The position numbers were made by a program, and so were the translations under genes. The notes under the pieces were generated by a model, which did no database searches, had not been told where the DNA came from, and was given only the letters and a program-made list of their open reading frames with translations. DNA of 64,000 nt from Cellulomonas sp. (GTDB taxonomy: Bacteria > Actinomycetota > Actinomycetes > Actinomycetales > Cellulomonadaceae), in contig NZ_JADGMY010000010.1 of the NCBI RefSeq assembly GCF_015234515.1, positions 186,001 through 250,000 of the forward strand, read 5' to 3'. Shown piece by piece: positions 8,771 through 16,701 of the stretch; position 1 is the stretch's first letter, and every line of letters begins with the position of its first letter.

Positions 8771-10966
8771 TCACTGGCCGGCCTGGGCGGCTTGCTGCTG
8801 GAGCCTGATGATGACGAACTCGGCGGGCCTGAGCGGCGCGAAGCCGATCAGGACGTTGACGACACCGCGCTGGATGTCACCGTCGGTGGTGGTCTCGTCG
8901 TCGCACTTGACCAGGTACGCCTCCTGCGCCGACGCACCCGCGAACGCCCCCTGACGGAACAGCCCGTGCATGAAGGAGCCCATGCTCATCCGGAGCTGCG
9001 ACCACAGCGCATGGCCGTTCGGCTCGAAGACGGCCCACCGGCTGCCGCGCATCAGGCTCTCCTCCAGGTACAGGGCGAGCCGCCGGACGGGCACGTACTT
9101 CCAGTCCGACGCCTGCACGTCGGCTCCGTTGAGGGTGCGGGCGCCCCACACGACCCGGCCGTAGACCGGGAAGGCGCGCAGCACGTTGACGCCCAGCCGG
9201 TTCAGCTCGCCGTGCTCGGTGTCCCCGACCCGCACCGCCAGCTCGGGGACACCGCGCAACGTCGCGTCGATCCCCGCGGGCGCCTTCCAGACTCCCCGCT
9301 GCGCGTCGGTCCGCGCGAGCACGCCGGCCACCACGCCGCAGGGTGGGAACTCGGCGAGCCTGCTCTCCTGCAACGGGTCGGGCACCCGCACGCGCGGGAA
9401 GTACAACGCGGCGTTGTCGCTGCGCGTCGCGAACGTGGCAGCGTCGGTCACGGCCGCCGCCGGGGTGGCCCACTCCACCGGCGGGTCGAGCAGGAGGAAC
9501 GCGCGGCGACGCTCGGCGAGGGCCACCGCCTGCGACCAGAGCGCGAGGTGACCGGCGTCCTGCGTCGACCAGGACTCGAGCGGCACGCACAGCAGGTTGA
9601 CGATGTCGGCCTCGAGCAGTGCCTGCATCCCGGTGCGACCGTCGGCGCTCCCCGACAGGTCCTCCGTGAGTCGCGGCGGTCCCCCGTCCAGCCCGCCGAC
9701 GAGCGGCACCGCGCCCTCGGCTGTCACCGGCGTCGTCGCGACGCGTGTCGCGACGAGCACGGCGAGCTGGGACGAGCGAGCGAGGACGCCGCCGAGCCAT
9801 CGAGGGGCGAGCGGGTCCGCCGACACGCTGTAGTGCACCTCGGAGGTCAGGACCCGGCCCGTGTCGTCGGTCTCGGTGAGCGTGAGGTGGAACGTGCCCG
9901 GCTCCGCCTCGACGGAGCCGACCTGCGCCCGGAGCCCGTTGCCCCAGGTGCCGGGCGACGCAGCCTCCAGGTCGAGGACCGTCGATGCCAGGGTGAGCAC
10001 GTGGGCGTCGTCGACGCTCGTGCTGCGCGCCGTGCCGTTCGGCGGCGTCGCGGCGGGAGCGGTGCCGACCACCTCGGCGAGGGCGAGACCCGTTCCCGTG
10101 CGCGCCGCTGCGATGGTCGCGGCGTAGTCGTCGTCCACGTCGAGCCCGACGATGTCCACCCGTGCCTCGTTGCCGTCGGGGCTCAGGACCGCGTCGCCGC
10201 CGTCCACGGCAGCCAGCTCGAGGTGGAAGGTGCCGGCAGCCGCATCCGAGGAGGACACGACCGCGCGCAACCGGGCGAACCCGGGCAGCGCGCGTGCCGC
10301 CGCCGTCGCGCGGAGCACCAGGCCCAGGCCGATCGTTGCCTGGGCGGCGACGGCCCGCTCACCCAGCGTGAGGACGTGCACCCCCGCGGCGGTCCGTGTC
10401 GTGCGGTAGCTGCCCTCGGGTGGCACACCGGTCGACGGGTCACCCACGAGCTCCACCAGAGCGGTGCCTGCGACCACGATGCCACCGATGGTGCCGGACG
10501 GGTCGGCGGCGAGGTCCACGGTGTCACTTCCGCTGACGTCGTTCCCGTTGTCCGTCAGCACTGTGCCGGCCGCGTCCTGGGCAGCGACCGTCAGGGTGAA
10601 CGTGCGTGCCCCGGCGTCGGCGTCGGCGACAGTGACGCCCAGGTGGTCGAACCCGGCCAACCCCTCGGCGGCGGGTGTGGCGCGCAGCACCATGGCGTCA
10701 GCGTTGACCACCCGGACGACGAGCGCCTGGCTCCCACCGTTGAGGAAGAAGTGGCGCACCACCTGCCCCATGACGCTCCGGCTCCACAGCGGCCCGAACG
10801 TCGCCTCGTACTGCGTCCAGCTGCTGATCGAGGTAGCAGCGTCGACCGGGCCCCGACGCGCGGTGCCGACGAAGGCGGTGACCGACGTCGACACCCCGGT
10901 GACTGCGCGGCTCCCGCTGGGCAGCTCGAGCGTGTAGACGCCCGGGGCCGTCGTCAGCATGCTCAT
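8771..10966 (-). CDS. eCIS contractile sheath protein with extra duplicated domain
   Basis: This 731-residue protein is clearly a phage-type tail sheath. The N-terminus reads TTAPGVYTLELPSGSRAVTG and the C-terminal core KYVPVRRLALYLEESLMRG, FEPNGHALWSQLR, then PLRPAEFVIIRLQQQ. It is longer than the 510-residue sheath encoded upstream because of an insertion at about residues 90-330 made of two related blocks (see the repeat entry). The rest aligns with the other sheath almost end to end. In eCIS, two or three sheath paralogues share the particle, some forming the ring next to the baseplate. The insertion should lie on the outer surface by analogy with decorated phage sheaths. The ATG follows an AAGGGA ribosome site. 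Confidence 0.92.
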   Translation of the reverse strand: MSMLTTAPGVYTLELPSGSRAVTGVSTSVTAFVGTARRGPVDAATSISSWTQYEATFGPLWSRSVMGQVVRHFFLNGGSQALVVRVVNADAMVLRATPAAEGLAGFDHLGVTVADADAGARTFTLTVAAQDAAGTVLTDNGNDVSGSDTVDLAADPSGTIGGIVVAGTALVELVGDPSTGVPPEGSYRTTRTAAGVHVLTLGERAVAAQATIGLGLVLRATAAARALPGFARLRAVVSSSDAAAGTFHLELAAVDGGDAVLSPDGNEARVDIVGLDVDDDYAATIAAARTGTGLALAEVVGTAPAATPPNGTARSTSVDDAHVLTLASTVLDLEAASPGTWGNGLRAQVGSVEAEPGTFHLTLTETDDTGRVLTSEVHYSVSADPLAPRWLGGVLARSSQLAVLVATRVATTPVTAEGAVPLVGGLDGGPPRLTEDLSGSADGRTGMQALLEADIVNLLCVPLESWSTQDAGHLALWSQAVALAERRRAFLLLDPPVEWATPAAAVTDAATFATRSDNAALYFPRVRVPDPLQESRLAEFPPCGVVAGVLARTDAQRGVWKAPAGIDATLRGVPELAVRVGDTEHGELNRLGVNVLRAFPVYGRVVWGARTLNGADVQASDWKYVPVRRLALYLEESLMRGSRWAVFEPNGHALWSQLRMSMGSFMHGLFRQGAFAGASAQEAYLVKCDDETTTDGDIQRGVVNVLIGFAPLRPAEFVIIRLQQQAAQAGQ
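9977..10693 (-). repeat. tandem domain duplication inside the longer sheath protein
   Basis: Two blocks of roughly 115 residues follow each other in the sheath, at residues 92-205 and 216-330. Both begin (M/L)VLRAT, have GF..L..V, then GTFxL or RTFTL strands followed by AA..D, a V/AVLxxDGN turn, a (V/L)V.G..P..PPxG segment, and end in HVLTL. The shorter sheath has nothing between its N-terminal domain and the AAADPGSWGDRLR segment, where this protein has AASPGTWGNGLR. The insertion site is therefore well defined. Divergence between copies suggests an old duplication. Confidence 0.8.
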
Positions 10967-11009
10967 GCGCTGTTCCCTTCAGGACGACGACCCTGGACGG
11001 TGGTCCGGC

Positions 11010-12542
11010 TCAGGTGGCCGACTGGCCAGCCATCTGCTGGAACGTAAGGATCACGAACTCGGCCGGCCGCAGCGGCGCGAAGCCGACGACCACGTTGACC
11101 ACCCCGACGGCGGCGTCCGCAGGGGTCGTCGTCGTGGCGTCGCACCGGACCAGGTACGCCTCGCTCGGCGTGGTGCCGAAGAAGGCCCCCTTGCGGAAGA
11201 GGTCCTGCATGAACCCGGTCACGGACGCCCGCAGCTGGCCCCACAGCGCGTGGTCGTTGGGCTCGAACACCGCCCACCGCAGGCCGCGGACCAGCGACTC
11301 CTCGATGTGCAGGGCCGTCCGCCGTACCGGGAGGTACTTCCACTCGGAGGCCATGACGTCGGCACCCCGACCGGTGCGGGCGCCCCAGACGACCGGACCG
11401 ACGACGCTCAGCTCGCGCAGCGCGTTGACGCCACGCGGGTTGAGCAGGCCGCTGTCGTCGTCGGTCAAGGTGCGCTCGAGGCCGGCGAGCCCGCGCAGGG
11501 TGGCCTCGGTGCCGGCGGCCGCCTTCCAGAACCCGCGAGCGGCGTCGGTCCGGGCGATCACGCCCGCCACGGCTCCCGAAGGTGCGAACGGCCGGCTCGC
11601 GTTCTGCTGCAGCGGATCGGCCGCCATCACGCGAGGGAACGTGAACACCGAGTTGTTGCTGCGGAACGCGTCCATCCCGCCCACGAGATCCGCGGCGTCC
11701 GCCGTCCTCGTCCAGCTGTCAGGCGGGTCCACGAGAAGCACCGCACGGCGGCGCTCGCAGAAGGCCAGCGCGGCGGCCCACGTCGCTGCGCTCGTCGGCC
11801 GGTCCCGCGCGATGGGCGGCACGCTCATCAGGTTGACCAAGTCCGCCTGGTCGAGCCGGCCGATCGCCGCCTCGAAGGCCGCGTCCGTGGCCTGCGCGAC
11901 GGAGCCGTCGGAGCCACCTCCGAAGGGCAGCCTCGCCCCGGCCGCCGGTCGAGCAGCCGGGACAGCTGTGGCACGGATGAGCGCAGACTGCTGCGCGAGC
12001 ACCGTGTGGACGTAGCGGGGGGACAACGGGTCGACCGACACATGCGTGAAGAACTCGCGGGCGACCACCGCCTGTTCGTAGCCTCGAAGGACCTCCACCG
12101 CCGGGTCGATCTCCTCGACAGTGAGGTGGAACGCGTCTGGCCCCGACACCGCCGTGACACTGCCGGCGACACCGTGGTCGACGCTGACCCGGAGCCGGTC
12201 GCCCCAGGAGCCGGGGTCGGCGGCGGCGAGCCGCAGTCCACCGGCCCCGCCTAGGCCGTGGGTCGCGGTCGCAGCTCCAGCGGCGACGCGTGAGACGAGG
12301 ACGCGACCTCCACCGTTGACGAAGAAGTGATGGACGGCATAGCCGAGCTCGGACTCCGCCCACAAGCCGCCGCAGCGGCGCTCGAAGTCCGGCCAGCTCG
12401 CGCAGTCCAACGGCACGTCGACCGACCCACGCCGCGTGCGTCCGACCATGGCGGTGATCGACGTCGCGACGCCCGTGAGGGTACGGGTCCCGCTCGGGAC
12501 CTCCTCGACGAAGACGCCCGGAGTCGCCGTGCTGACCGGCAT
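11010..12542 (-). CDS. eCIS contractile sheath protein (first gene of operon)
   Basis: A 510-residue tail sheath protein with the family N-terminus (TATPGVFVEEVPSGTRTLTG) and the C-terminal polymerisation core: KYLPVRRTALHIEESLVRG, FEPNDHALWGQLRASVTGF and PLRPAEFVILTFQQM. It is the compact paralogue of the next gene and lacks that gene's extra domain. It leads the operon. The ATG follows a GGGGGCGAGG stretch that can serve as ribosome site, and no related gene lies upstream on this strand. The promoter must be in the following 600-base gap, but I see no clear -35/-10 pair. Sheath identity is firm; which sheath forms the bulk of the tube is unknown. Confidence 0.93.
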   Translation of the reverse strand: MPVSTATPGVFVEEVPSGTRTLTGVATSITAMVGRTRRGSVDVPLDCASWPDFERRCGGLWAESELGYAVHHFFVNGGGRVLVSRVAAGAATATHGLGGAGGLRLAAADPGSWGDRLRVSVDHGVAGSVTAVSGPDAFHLTVEEIDPAVEVLRGYEQAVVAREFFTHVSVDPLSPRYVHTVLAQQSALIRATAVPAARPAAGARLPFGGGSDGSVAQATDAAFEAAIGRLDQADLVNLMSVPPIARDRPTSAATWAAALAFCERRRAVLLVDPPDSWTRTADAADLVGGMDAFRSNNSVFTFPRVMAADPLQQNASRPFAPSGAVAGVIARTDAARGFWKAAAGTEATLRGLAGLERTLTDDDSGLLNPRGVNALRELSVVGPVVWGARTGRGADVMASEWKYLPVRRTALHIEESLVRGLRWAVFEPNDHALWGQLRASVTGFMQDLFRKGAFFGTTPSEAYLVRCDATTTTPADAAVGVVNVVVGFAPLRPAEFVILTFQQMAGQSAT

Positions 12543-13121
12543 CCTCGCCCCCTGGCTCGGTGATCACGGCAGTCACATCTGAGGCGCCGGGCGTAGGCCC
12601 ACGCGCACTACGTCACCGCGCCAGCGACCGTGATCGTCGACCCGGTGAAGTCCCGAAATCCAAGTCGCGTGACGTCGGCAAAGGAGCCGGTACGTGAGGT
12701 GTGCCGCCCGAGCGGAACGGGCGGCGGCATGGTCTGAAACTAGCCCCGTGGCAGTGCCGAGAACAACCCCTTGACGAGTCGCGCACCCTCCTCATTGCCC
12801 GGCCTGCCCGCGACCGTGTTCGCGGTTTACGGCTCACGGTCATGGAACCGCGGCGGCGCCCGGATCGCCGCGTCGAGCGCCGCCGCCCTCATCGCACCGC
12901 GCTCGCTTGCCTCTCTCCCGTCCCCGTACTGGCGACCTGATCGGCGACGCAGATGGGGCCACAACGCATCGCTCGTGCCGGCTCAGCGGGGAGCAGAGTC
13001 CACCGACCTGACCAGCTACGACGACAGACTCGCAGCGATCGTGGGCGTGCCCGTCGGATCCGAGTCAGTTCCCGACTGGCGATGGAACGGGGCATCACTC
13101 CAGGTCAGCGCGCTGCAGAGT
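12543..13121. other. gene-free stretch between eCIS operon and tRNA-Gly remnant
   Basis: No reading frame here has protein-like composition or a recognisable domain on either strand. The frames that stay open are short and look like noise. Base composition seems slightly less GC-rich than the neighbouring genes. It must hold the promoter of the eCIS operon (near 12,550-12,700, minus strand) and may be the decayed end of an island. I see no integrase gene, insertion-sequence ends or clear direct repeats. Confidence 0.5.
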
Positions 13122-13169
13122 GCAGTCTTCCAAACTGGCTACGCGGGTTCGATTCCCGTCGTCCGCTCC
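13122..13169 (+). pseudogene. 3' half of tRNA-Gly(TCC); candidate attachment site of an integrated island
   Basis: The sequence gives an anticodon arm with loop CTTCCAA (anticodon TCC at 13129-13131; four of five stem pairs form). A CTAC variable loop follows, then a complete T arm (GCGGG, TTCGATT, CCCGT), the 3' acceptor strand CGTCCGC and TCC. The 5' acceptor partner (GCGGACG) and a D arm are absent: upstream bases do not fold. Integrases of many islands use tRNA 3' ends, leaving an intact tRNA at one end and such a 3' copy at the other. With the tRNA on the plus strand, the copy marks the right end of an element lying to the left, which is where the eCIS operon is. Not a functional tRNA. 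Confidence 0.7.
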
Positions 13170-13184
13170 GAGGGTGAACGCACC

Positions 13185-13640
13185 TCAGCCGGCGGCGCGC
13201 CGGACCAGGCCGGCGATCGTCGCCGCCACCTCCTCGGTCATCCACGTCAGCGCGTACGACGTCGGCCACATCGCGCCGTCGTCGAGCGCCGCCGGGTCCT
13301 CGAACCCGAGCGTCGCGTACCGGGATCCGAACTTGTCCGCCGGCTTGAGGAAGCACACGACCTTGCCGTCCCTCGCGTACGCGGGCATGCCGTACCAGGT
13401 GCGCGGCGTGAGGTGGGGGGCGACCTCCTGCACGATGGCGTGCACGCGCTCGGCGATCGCGCGGTCCCCGTCCGGCATCGCGGCGATCGCGGCGACGACG
13501 GCCGCCTCGAGCTGGGCCGCCTTGGTGGCCTTGCCCCCGCGCACCGACTGGGCCTTGAGCTCGGCGGCACGCTCCTTCATGGCGGCGCGCTCGGCTGCCG
13601 TGAACGTGCCCTCGGTGGACTGCGTGCTCGACGTGCTCAT
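13185..13640 (-). CDS. DUF1801 / YdhG-like protein
   Basis: A 151-residue soluble protein. Residues 75-115 carry the family signature PRTWYGMPAYARDGKVVCF followed by FGSRYATLGF, typical of small DUF1801-type proteins of unknown biochemical role. The N-terminal third is a Lys/Ala-rich helix (MKERAAELKAQS) often seen in actinobacterial members. The frame is open further upstream, but the ATG at MSTSSTQ is taken because the family starts near there and upstream codons look like noise. It ends 16 bases from the tRNA-Gly remnant, so it is the first ordinary chromosomal gene next to the putative island. Confidence 0.75.
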   Translation of the reverse strand: MSTSSTQSTEGTFTAAERAAMKERAAELKAQSVRGGKATKAAQLEAAVVAAIAAMPDGDRAIAERVHAIVQEVAPHLTPRTWYGMPAYARDGKVVCFLKPADKFGSRYATLGFEDPAALDDGAMWPTSYALTWMTEEVAATIAGLVRRAAG

Positions 13641-13884
13641 CGCCCTCTCCCGTCGTCCGGTGCTCGTGGGGACGACTCCGACGCTAGGAGCCGCGGCGGC
13701 GGCGGCGCTTCTCGGATCCTGACCGATGCGGGGGCGTCGTGGCGGGACGCGGACGGCCGCCACGTGCTCGGCCACCACCGGCTCGAGCGCCTCGTCCCCG
13801 CGCGCGTCCCTGCACGCGTGTGCGGCACTGAGGACTGACCTCGGCGCGCGGCACCGGTGCCGGCGACCACCTGGACGCGCTGGG

Positions 13885-13958
13885 TCGGGGTGGTCGGATT
13901 CGAACCGGCGACCTTCCGCTCCCAAAGCGGACGCGCTACCAACCTGCGCCACACCCCG
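13885..13958 (-). tRNA. tRNA-Pro(TGG)
   Basis: On the minus strand a full cloverleaf reads CGGGGTG acceptor, D arm GCGC..GCGC, anticodon stem TCCGC/GCGGA with loop TTTGGGA (anticodon TGG) and a T arm with GGTTCGAATCC. It closes with CACCCCG and discriminator A. No CCA is encoded (the next bases are CCC), so it must be added after transcription. Confidence 0.95.
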
Positions 13959-14063
13959 TGCACCCTGGTCGCTGCTGCGGCCAGGGCACGCGCTCACCCT
14001 ACCCGCGCACCCTCGCCGCGATGCCCGCGCCGCCCGCCGACCGGCACCGGGTGTGCGACGACA

Positions 14064-14540
14064 TCACGTGTCGAAGGCGGCGACGTGCACGGCGGCGTCC
14101 GGCCCGGTGCCGGTGACGTCCACATCGAGGACGTGCCACGCGCCGGGCGCCTCCGGGTCGCGGAACACCTGCACGCACCGGTCGACGACCCCGGCGCAGG
14201 TGTCCCCCAGCACCGCTCCGGGCCGCACGTCCGCGAGCCACGCGTCCACCGCGTCGAAGGCCGCCGTCGTCTGCGCCTCGTAGAGCGTGTCGATCCCGGT
14301 CGTGCGGCGGCACAGCGCGTTCCCGGGCAGCTCGGTGGTGGTCGCGAGGAAGTCGAGCATCAGCGCGCAGTCCACCTCCTCGCCCGTCCGGGAACCGCGG
14401 GCGTCCGTGTCGCGAGCGCCCGTGTCGCGGTCGTCCGCGACGCGGGCGGCCCCGCCCGCCTGCGCTGCGCAGGCAGACAGGCTCAGGACGACCACCAGGC
14501 CGATGACGGCGAGCGGGGCCGGGGGACGACGCGGGAGCAC
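14064..14540 (-). CDS. small secreted lipoprotein
   Basis: The protein has 158 residues and starts at GTG. Residues 1-25 form a lipoprotein signal: PRRPP, a hydrophobic core (AVIGLVVVLSL) and the lipobox LSAC with Cys24. The mature chain begins with a charged, Asp/Arg-rich linker to about residue 55, then a compact domain (CALMLDFLATTTELPGNALC, CAGVVDRCVQVF, WHVLDVDVTG) with four further cysteines that could pair. No known family is recognised. The mature domain should sit on the outer face of the membrane. It is divergent from the cysK leader region, and its stop lies about 100 bases from the tRNA-Pro gene. Confidence 0.7.
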   Translation of the reverse strand: MLPRRPPAPLAVIGLVVVLSLSACAAQAGGAARVADDRDTGARDTDARGSRTGEEVDCALMLDFLATTTELPGNALCRRTTGIDTLYEAQTTAAFDAVDAWLADVRPGAVLGDTCAGVVDRCVQVFRDPEAPGAWHVLDVDVTGTGPDAAVHVAAFDT

Positions 14541-14756
14541 GTCGACGACCGTAGCGGGGCAGGTCAGCGCTGACGTCCCCCGCCGGGTGGACCCGTCGTC
14601 GGCCGTCCGGCGGGGCGACGTCCTGCTGTCCGCATCGCGGGACCGCCGTCTCACGGGAACCTTTGCGCCCGCTACCGTGTTGACGCTAGCGTCGGCTCGA
14701 CCACGGGCCGACGTCCGTGCCCCGGGCCGGCCCACGGCCCCTGGACGAGGAGAGCG

Positions 14757-14831
14757 ATGCGCGTGCACACCGCCGCCGTTGCCCACGTCCTGCGCGCCTG
14801 CGTGGCGTGCACCTGTTGTCGGTGTCGGTAG
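14757..14831 (+). CDS. polycysteine leader peptide upstream of cysK
   Basis: This is a 24-codon reading frame encoding MRVHTAAVAHVLRACVACTC followed by CRCR. Five cysteine codons fall in the last ten positions (15, 18, 20, 21, 23). A ribosome site (GAGGAGAG) lies just before the ATG. Short ORFs ending in clustered Cys codons are described in mycobacteria as cysteine-responsive attenuators: ribosomes stall when Cys-tRNA is scarce, and the downstream operon is then expressed. Here the downstream genes are cysK and cysE, the two steps of cysteine synthesis, so the fit is direct. The ORF is seen in the sequence; the regulatory function is inferred. Confidence 0.8.
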   Translation: MRVHTAAVAHVLRACVACTCCRCR

Positions 14832-14895
14832 AGCGCTGGCCGCTCCCGCACGCCTGACGTGCACGCACCCCTGGGGTGCACCCTCGCCCAGCGCT
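14832..14895 (+). promoter_or_regulatory. candidate attenuator structure after the cysK leader peptide
   Basis: Immediately after the leader stop codon the arms AGCGCTGG (14832-14839) and CCAGCGCT (14888-14895) can pair. Between them lies a tight hairpin GCACC/GGTGC around 14865-14879. No T-run follows, so it is not a textbook intrinsic terminator. It could be the structure that responds to ribosome position on the Cys codons. It ends about 120 bases before the cysK start. Confidence 0.5.
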
Positions 14896-15014
14896 CGCCC
14901 CGGAGGACCCGCTGCGGCGCGCCTCCCCCGGCCCCACCCGCGTCGCCCCGGCGCACCCTCGCACATCCCCCGCACCGCCGGCCCTGACGGGCACGGCTCG
15001 ACCGAAGAGGAACC

Positions 15015-15950
15015 ATGGCCCGCATCTACGACGACGCCACCGCGCTGATCGGCAACACCCCCCTCGTCCGCATCAACAAGATCACCGACGGCGCGCCCGC
15101 CCAGGTCGTCGGCAAGCTGGAGTTCTACAACCCCGCCAGCTCGGTCAAGGACCGCATCGGCGTCGCGATCATCGACGCGGCCGAGAAGTCCGGTGACCTG
15201 CAGCCCGGCGGCACGATCGTCGAGGCCACGAGCGGCAACACCGGCATCGCACTGGCGTTCGTCGGCGCGGCCCGCGGCTACAAGGTCGTCCTGACGATGC
15301 CGGAGACGATGTCGAAGGAGCGGCGCGCGCTGCTCCGGGCCTTCGGCGCCGAGCTCATCCTCACCCCCGGCTCCGAGGGCATGAAGGGCGCGGTCAACCG
15401 TGCCAACGAGATCGTCGCCGAGCGCCCGGGCGCGGTCCTCGCCCGGCAGTTCGCGAACGAGGCCAACCCCGAGATCCACCGCCGCACGACGGCCGAGGAG
15501 ATCTGGGCGGACACCGACGGCGAGATCGACATCCTCGTCGCGGGCATCGGCACGGGCGGGACCATCACCGGTGTGGGCCAGGTGCTCAAGGAGCGCAAGC
15601 CCGGCATCCAGATCGTGGCCGTCGAGCCGGCCGAGTCCCCGATCCTCAACGGCGGCGCGCCCGGCCCGCACAAGATCCAGGGCATCGGTGCCAACTTCGT
15701 GCCCGAGATCCTCGACACCACGGTCTACGACGAGGTCATCGACGTCGACGCCGAGACGGCCATCTCGGTCGCCCGGCGCGCCGCGCGCGAGGAGGGCCTG
15801 CTCGTCGGGATCTCGTCCGGCGCCGCCCTGCACGCTGCGACCCTGCTGGCGCAGCGCCCGGAGAACGCGGGCAAGCTGATCGTCGTGATCATCCCGTCGT
15901 TCGGGGAGCGCTACCTGTCCTCGGTGCTCTACGCCGACCTGCTCGACTGA
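15015..15950 (+). CDS. cysK: cysteine synthase A (O-acetylserine sulfhydrylase)
   Basis: This 311-residue PLP enzyme makes cysteine from O-acetylserine and sulfide in the cytoplasm. The PLP lysine is K45 in [11 protein letters not shown]. The substrate loop [11 protein letters not shown], the phosphate-binding [12 protein letters not shown] and the C-terminal VGISSGAA are all present, and length is standard. It begins after a GAGGAAC ribosome site. The polycysteine leader peptide upstream suggests cysteine-dependent attenuation. cysE follows 93 bases later past a strong hairpin, so the two probably share a transcript with reduced downstream expression. Confidence 0.97.
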   Translation: MARIYDDATALIGNTPLVRINKITDGAPAQVVGKLEFYNPASSVKDRIGVAIIDAAEKSGDLQPGGTIVEATSGNTGIALAFVGAARGYKVVLTMPETMSKERRALLRAFGAELILTPGSEGMKGAVNRANEIVAERPGAVLARQFANEANPEIHRRTTAEEIWADTDGEIDILVAGIGTGGTITGVGQVLKERKPGIQIVAVEPAESPILNGGAPGPHKIQGIGANFVPEILDTTVYDEVIDVDAETAISVARRAAREEGLLVGISSGAALHAATLLAQRPENAGKLIVVIIPSFGERYLSSVLYADLLD

Positions 15951-15956
15951 GCGCCG

Positions 15957-15992
15957 AGCCCGGCCGTCGTCCTCACCGACGACGGCCGGGCT
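15957..15992 (+). terminator. strong hairpin between cysK and cysE
   Basis: The arms AGCCCGGCCGTCGTC and GACGACGGCCGGGCT are perfect 15-base complements around a six-base loop, starting 7 bases after the cysK stop. There is no T-run, as is usual in high-GC actinobacteria. It probably reduces read-through into cysE or protects the cysK message 3' end. Confidence 0.75.
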
Positions 15993-16043
15993 AGCAGCGT
16001 CCGCCCACCGGCGGACACCCCACCCGTGACCCGGAGCCCCGCC

Positions 16044-16628
16044 ATGCGTCCCCTGCACCGCTTCCTGCGCACGCTGCGCGACGACCTCGACGCGGCGCAC
16101 CAGCACGACCCGGCGGCGCGCTCGCTGCTCGAGGTCGCGCTGGCCTACCCCGGGGTGCACGCGATCTGGGTCTACCGCCTCGCCCACCACATGTGGGCCG
16201 TCCCATTCCTGCGGCTGCCGGCCCGGCTCGTCTCGCAGGCGGCGCGCGCCGCGACGGGCGTCGAGATCCATCCCGGGGCGCGACTCGGCCAGCGGCTGTT
16301 CATCGACCACGGCATGGGCGTGGTGATCGGCGAGACGGCAGAGGTCGGGGACGACGTGGTCCTGTTCCACGGCGCCACGCTGGGCGGCCGCTCGATGAAG
16401 CGCGGCAAGCGGCACCCCACGCTCGGTGACCGCGTCGTGGTGGGCGCGGGAGCGAAGATCCTCGGCCCGGTGTGGTTGGGCCACGACGTGCAGGTCGGCG
16501 CCAACGCCGTCGTCATCACCGACGTGCCCGCCGGCGCCATCGCCGTGGGTGTGCCCGCCAAGATCCGCCGGCGCGGCACCGATGTCCCGTTCGACGTCGA
16601 GGTCGACGACCCCGCCATCTACATCTGA
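16044..16628 (+). CDS. cysE: serine O-acetyltransferase
   Basis: The protein has 194 residues and makes O-acetylserine, the CysK substrate, from serine and acetyl-CoA. The N-terminal helical part (RPLHRFLRTLRDDLDAAHQHDPAA) precedes a left-handed beta-helix of hexapeptide repeats: GVEIHPGARLGQRLFIDHGM with the catalytic His in IDHG, then VVIGETAEVGDDVVLFHGAT and VGANAVVITDVPAGAIAVG. A GTG 18 bases upstream is also in frame, but the ATG has a GGAG site eight bases before it and matches the family start. Short actinobacterial CysE of this size lack the longer N-terminal domain of the E. coli protein. Confidence 0.95.
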   Translation: MRPLHRFLRTLRDDLDAAHQHDPAARSLLEVALAYPGVHAIWVYRLAHHMWAVPFLRLPARLVSQAARAATGVEIHPGARLGQRLFIDHGMGVVIGETAEVGDDVVLFHGATLGGRSMKRGKRHPTLGDRVVVGAGAKILGPVWLGHDVQVGANAVVITDVPAGAIAVGVPAKIRRRGTDVPFDVEVDDPAIYI

Positions 16629-16701
16629 CGGGGCGGGCCGCACGTAGGGTGCTCCCGTCGCGCCCGCGACCGTGACCGCCCTCGGCGAGGAGACCTCTGC
16701 G

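Noticed and set aside
1-12542. Prophage
   Set aside because: No head, portal, terminase, lysis or integrase genes; AAA+ ATPase, DUF4157 and DUF4255 genes are typical of eCIS instead.
12701-13098. Small ORFs in the gap upstream of the eCIS operon
   Set aside because: No ribosome sites, no recognisable domain, composition like noise on both strands.
13080-13169. Complete tRNA-Gly gene
   Set aside because: The 5' acceptor strand complementary to CGTCCGC and a D arm cannot be formed from the upstream bases, so only a 3' half is present.
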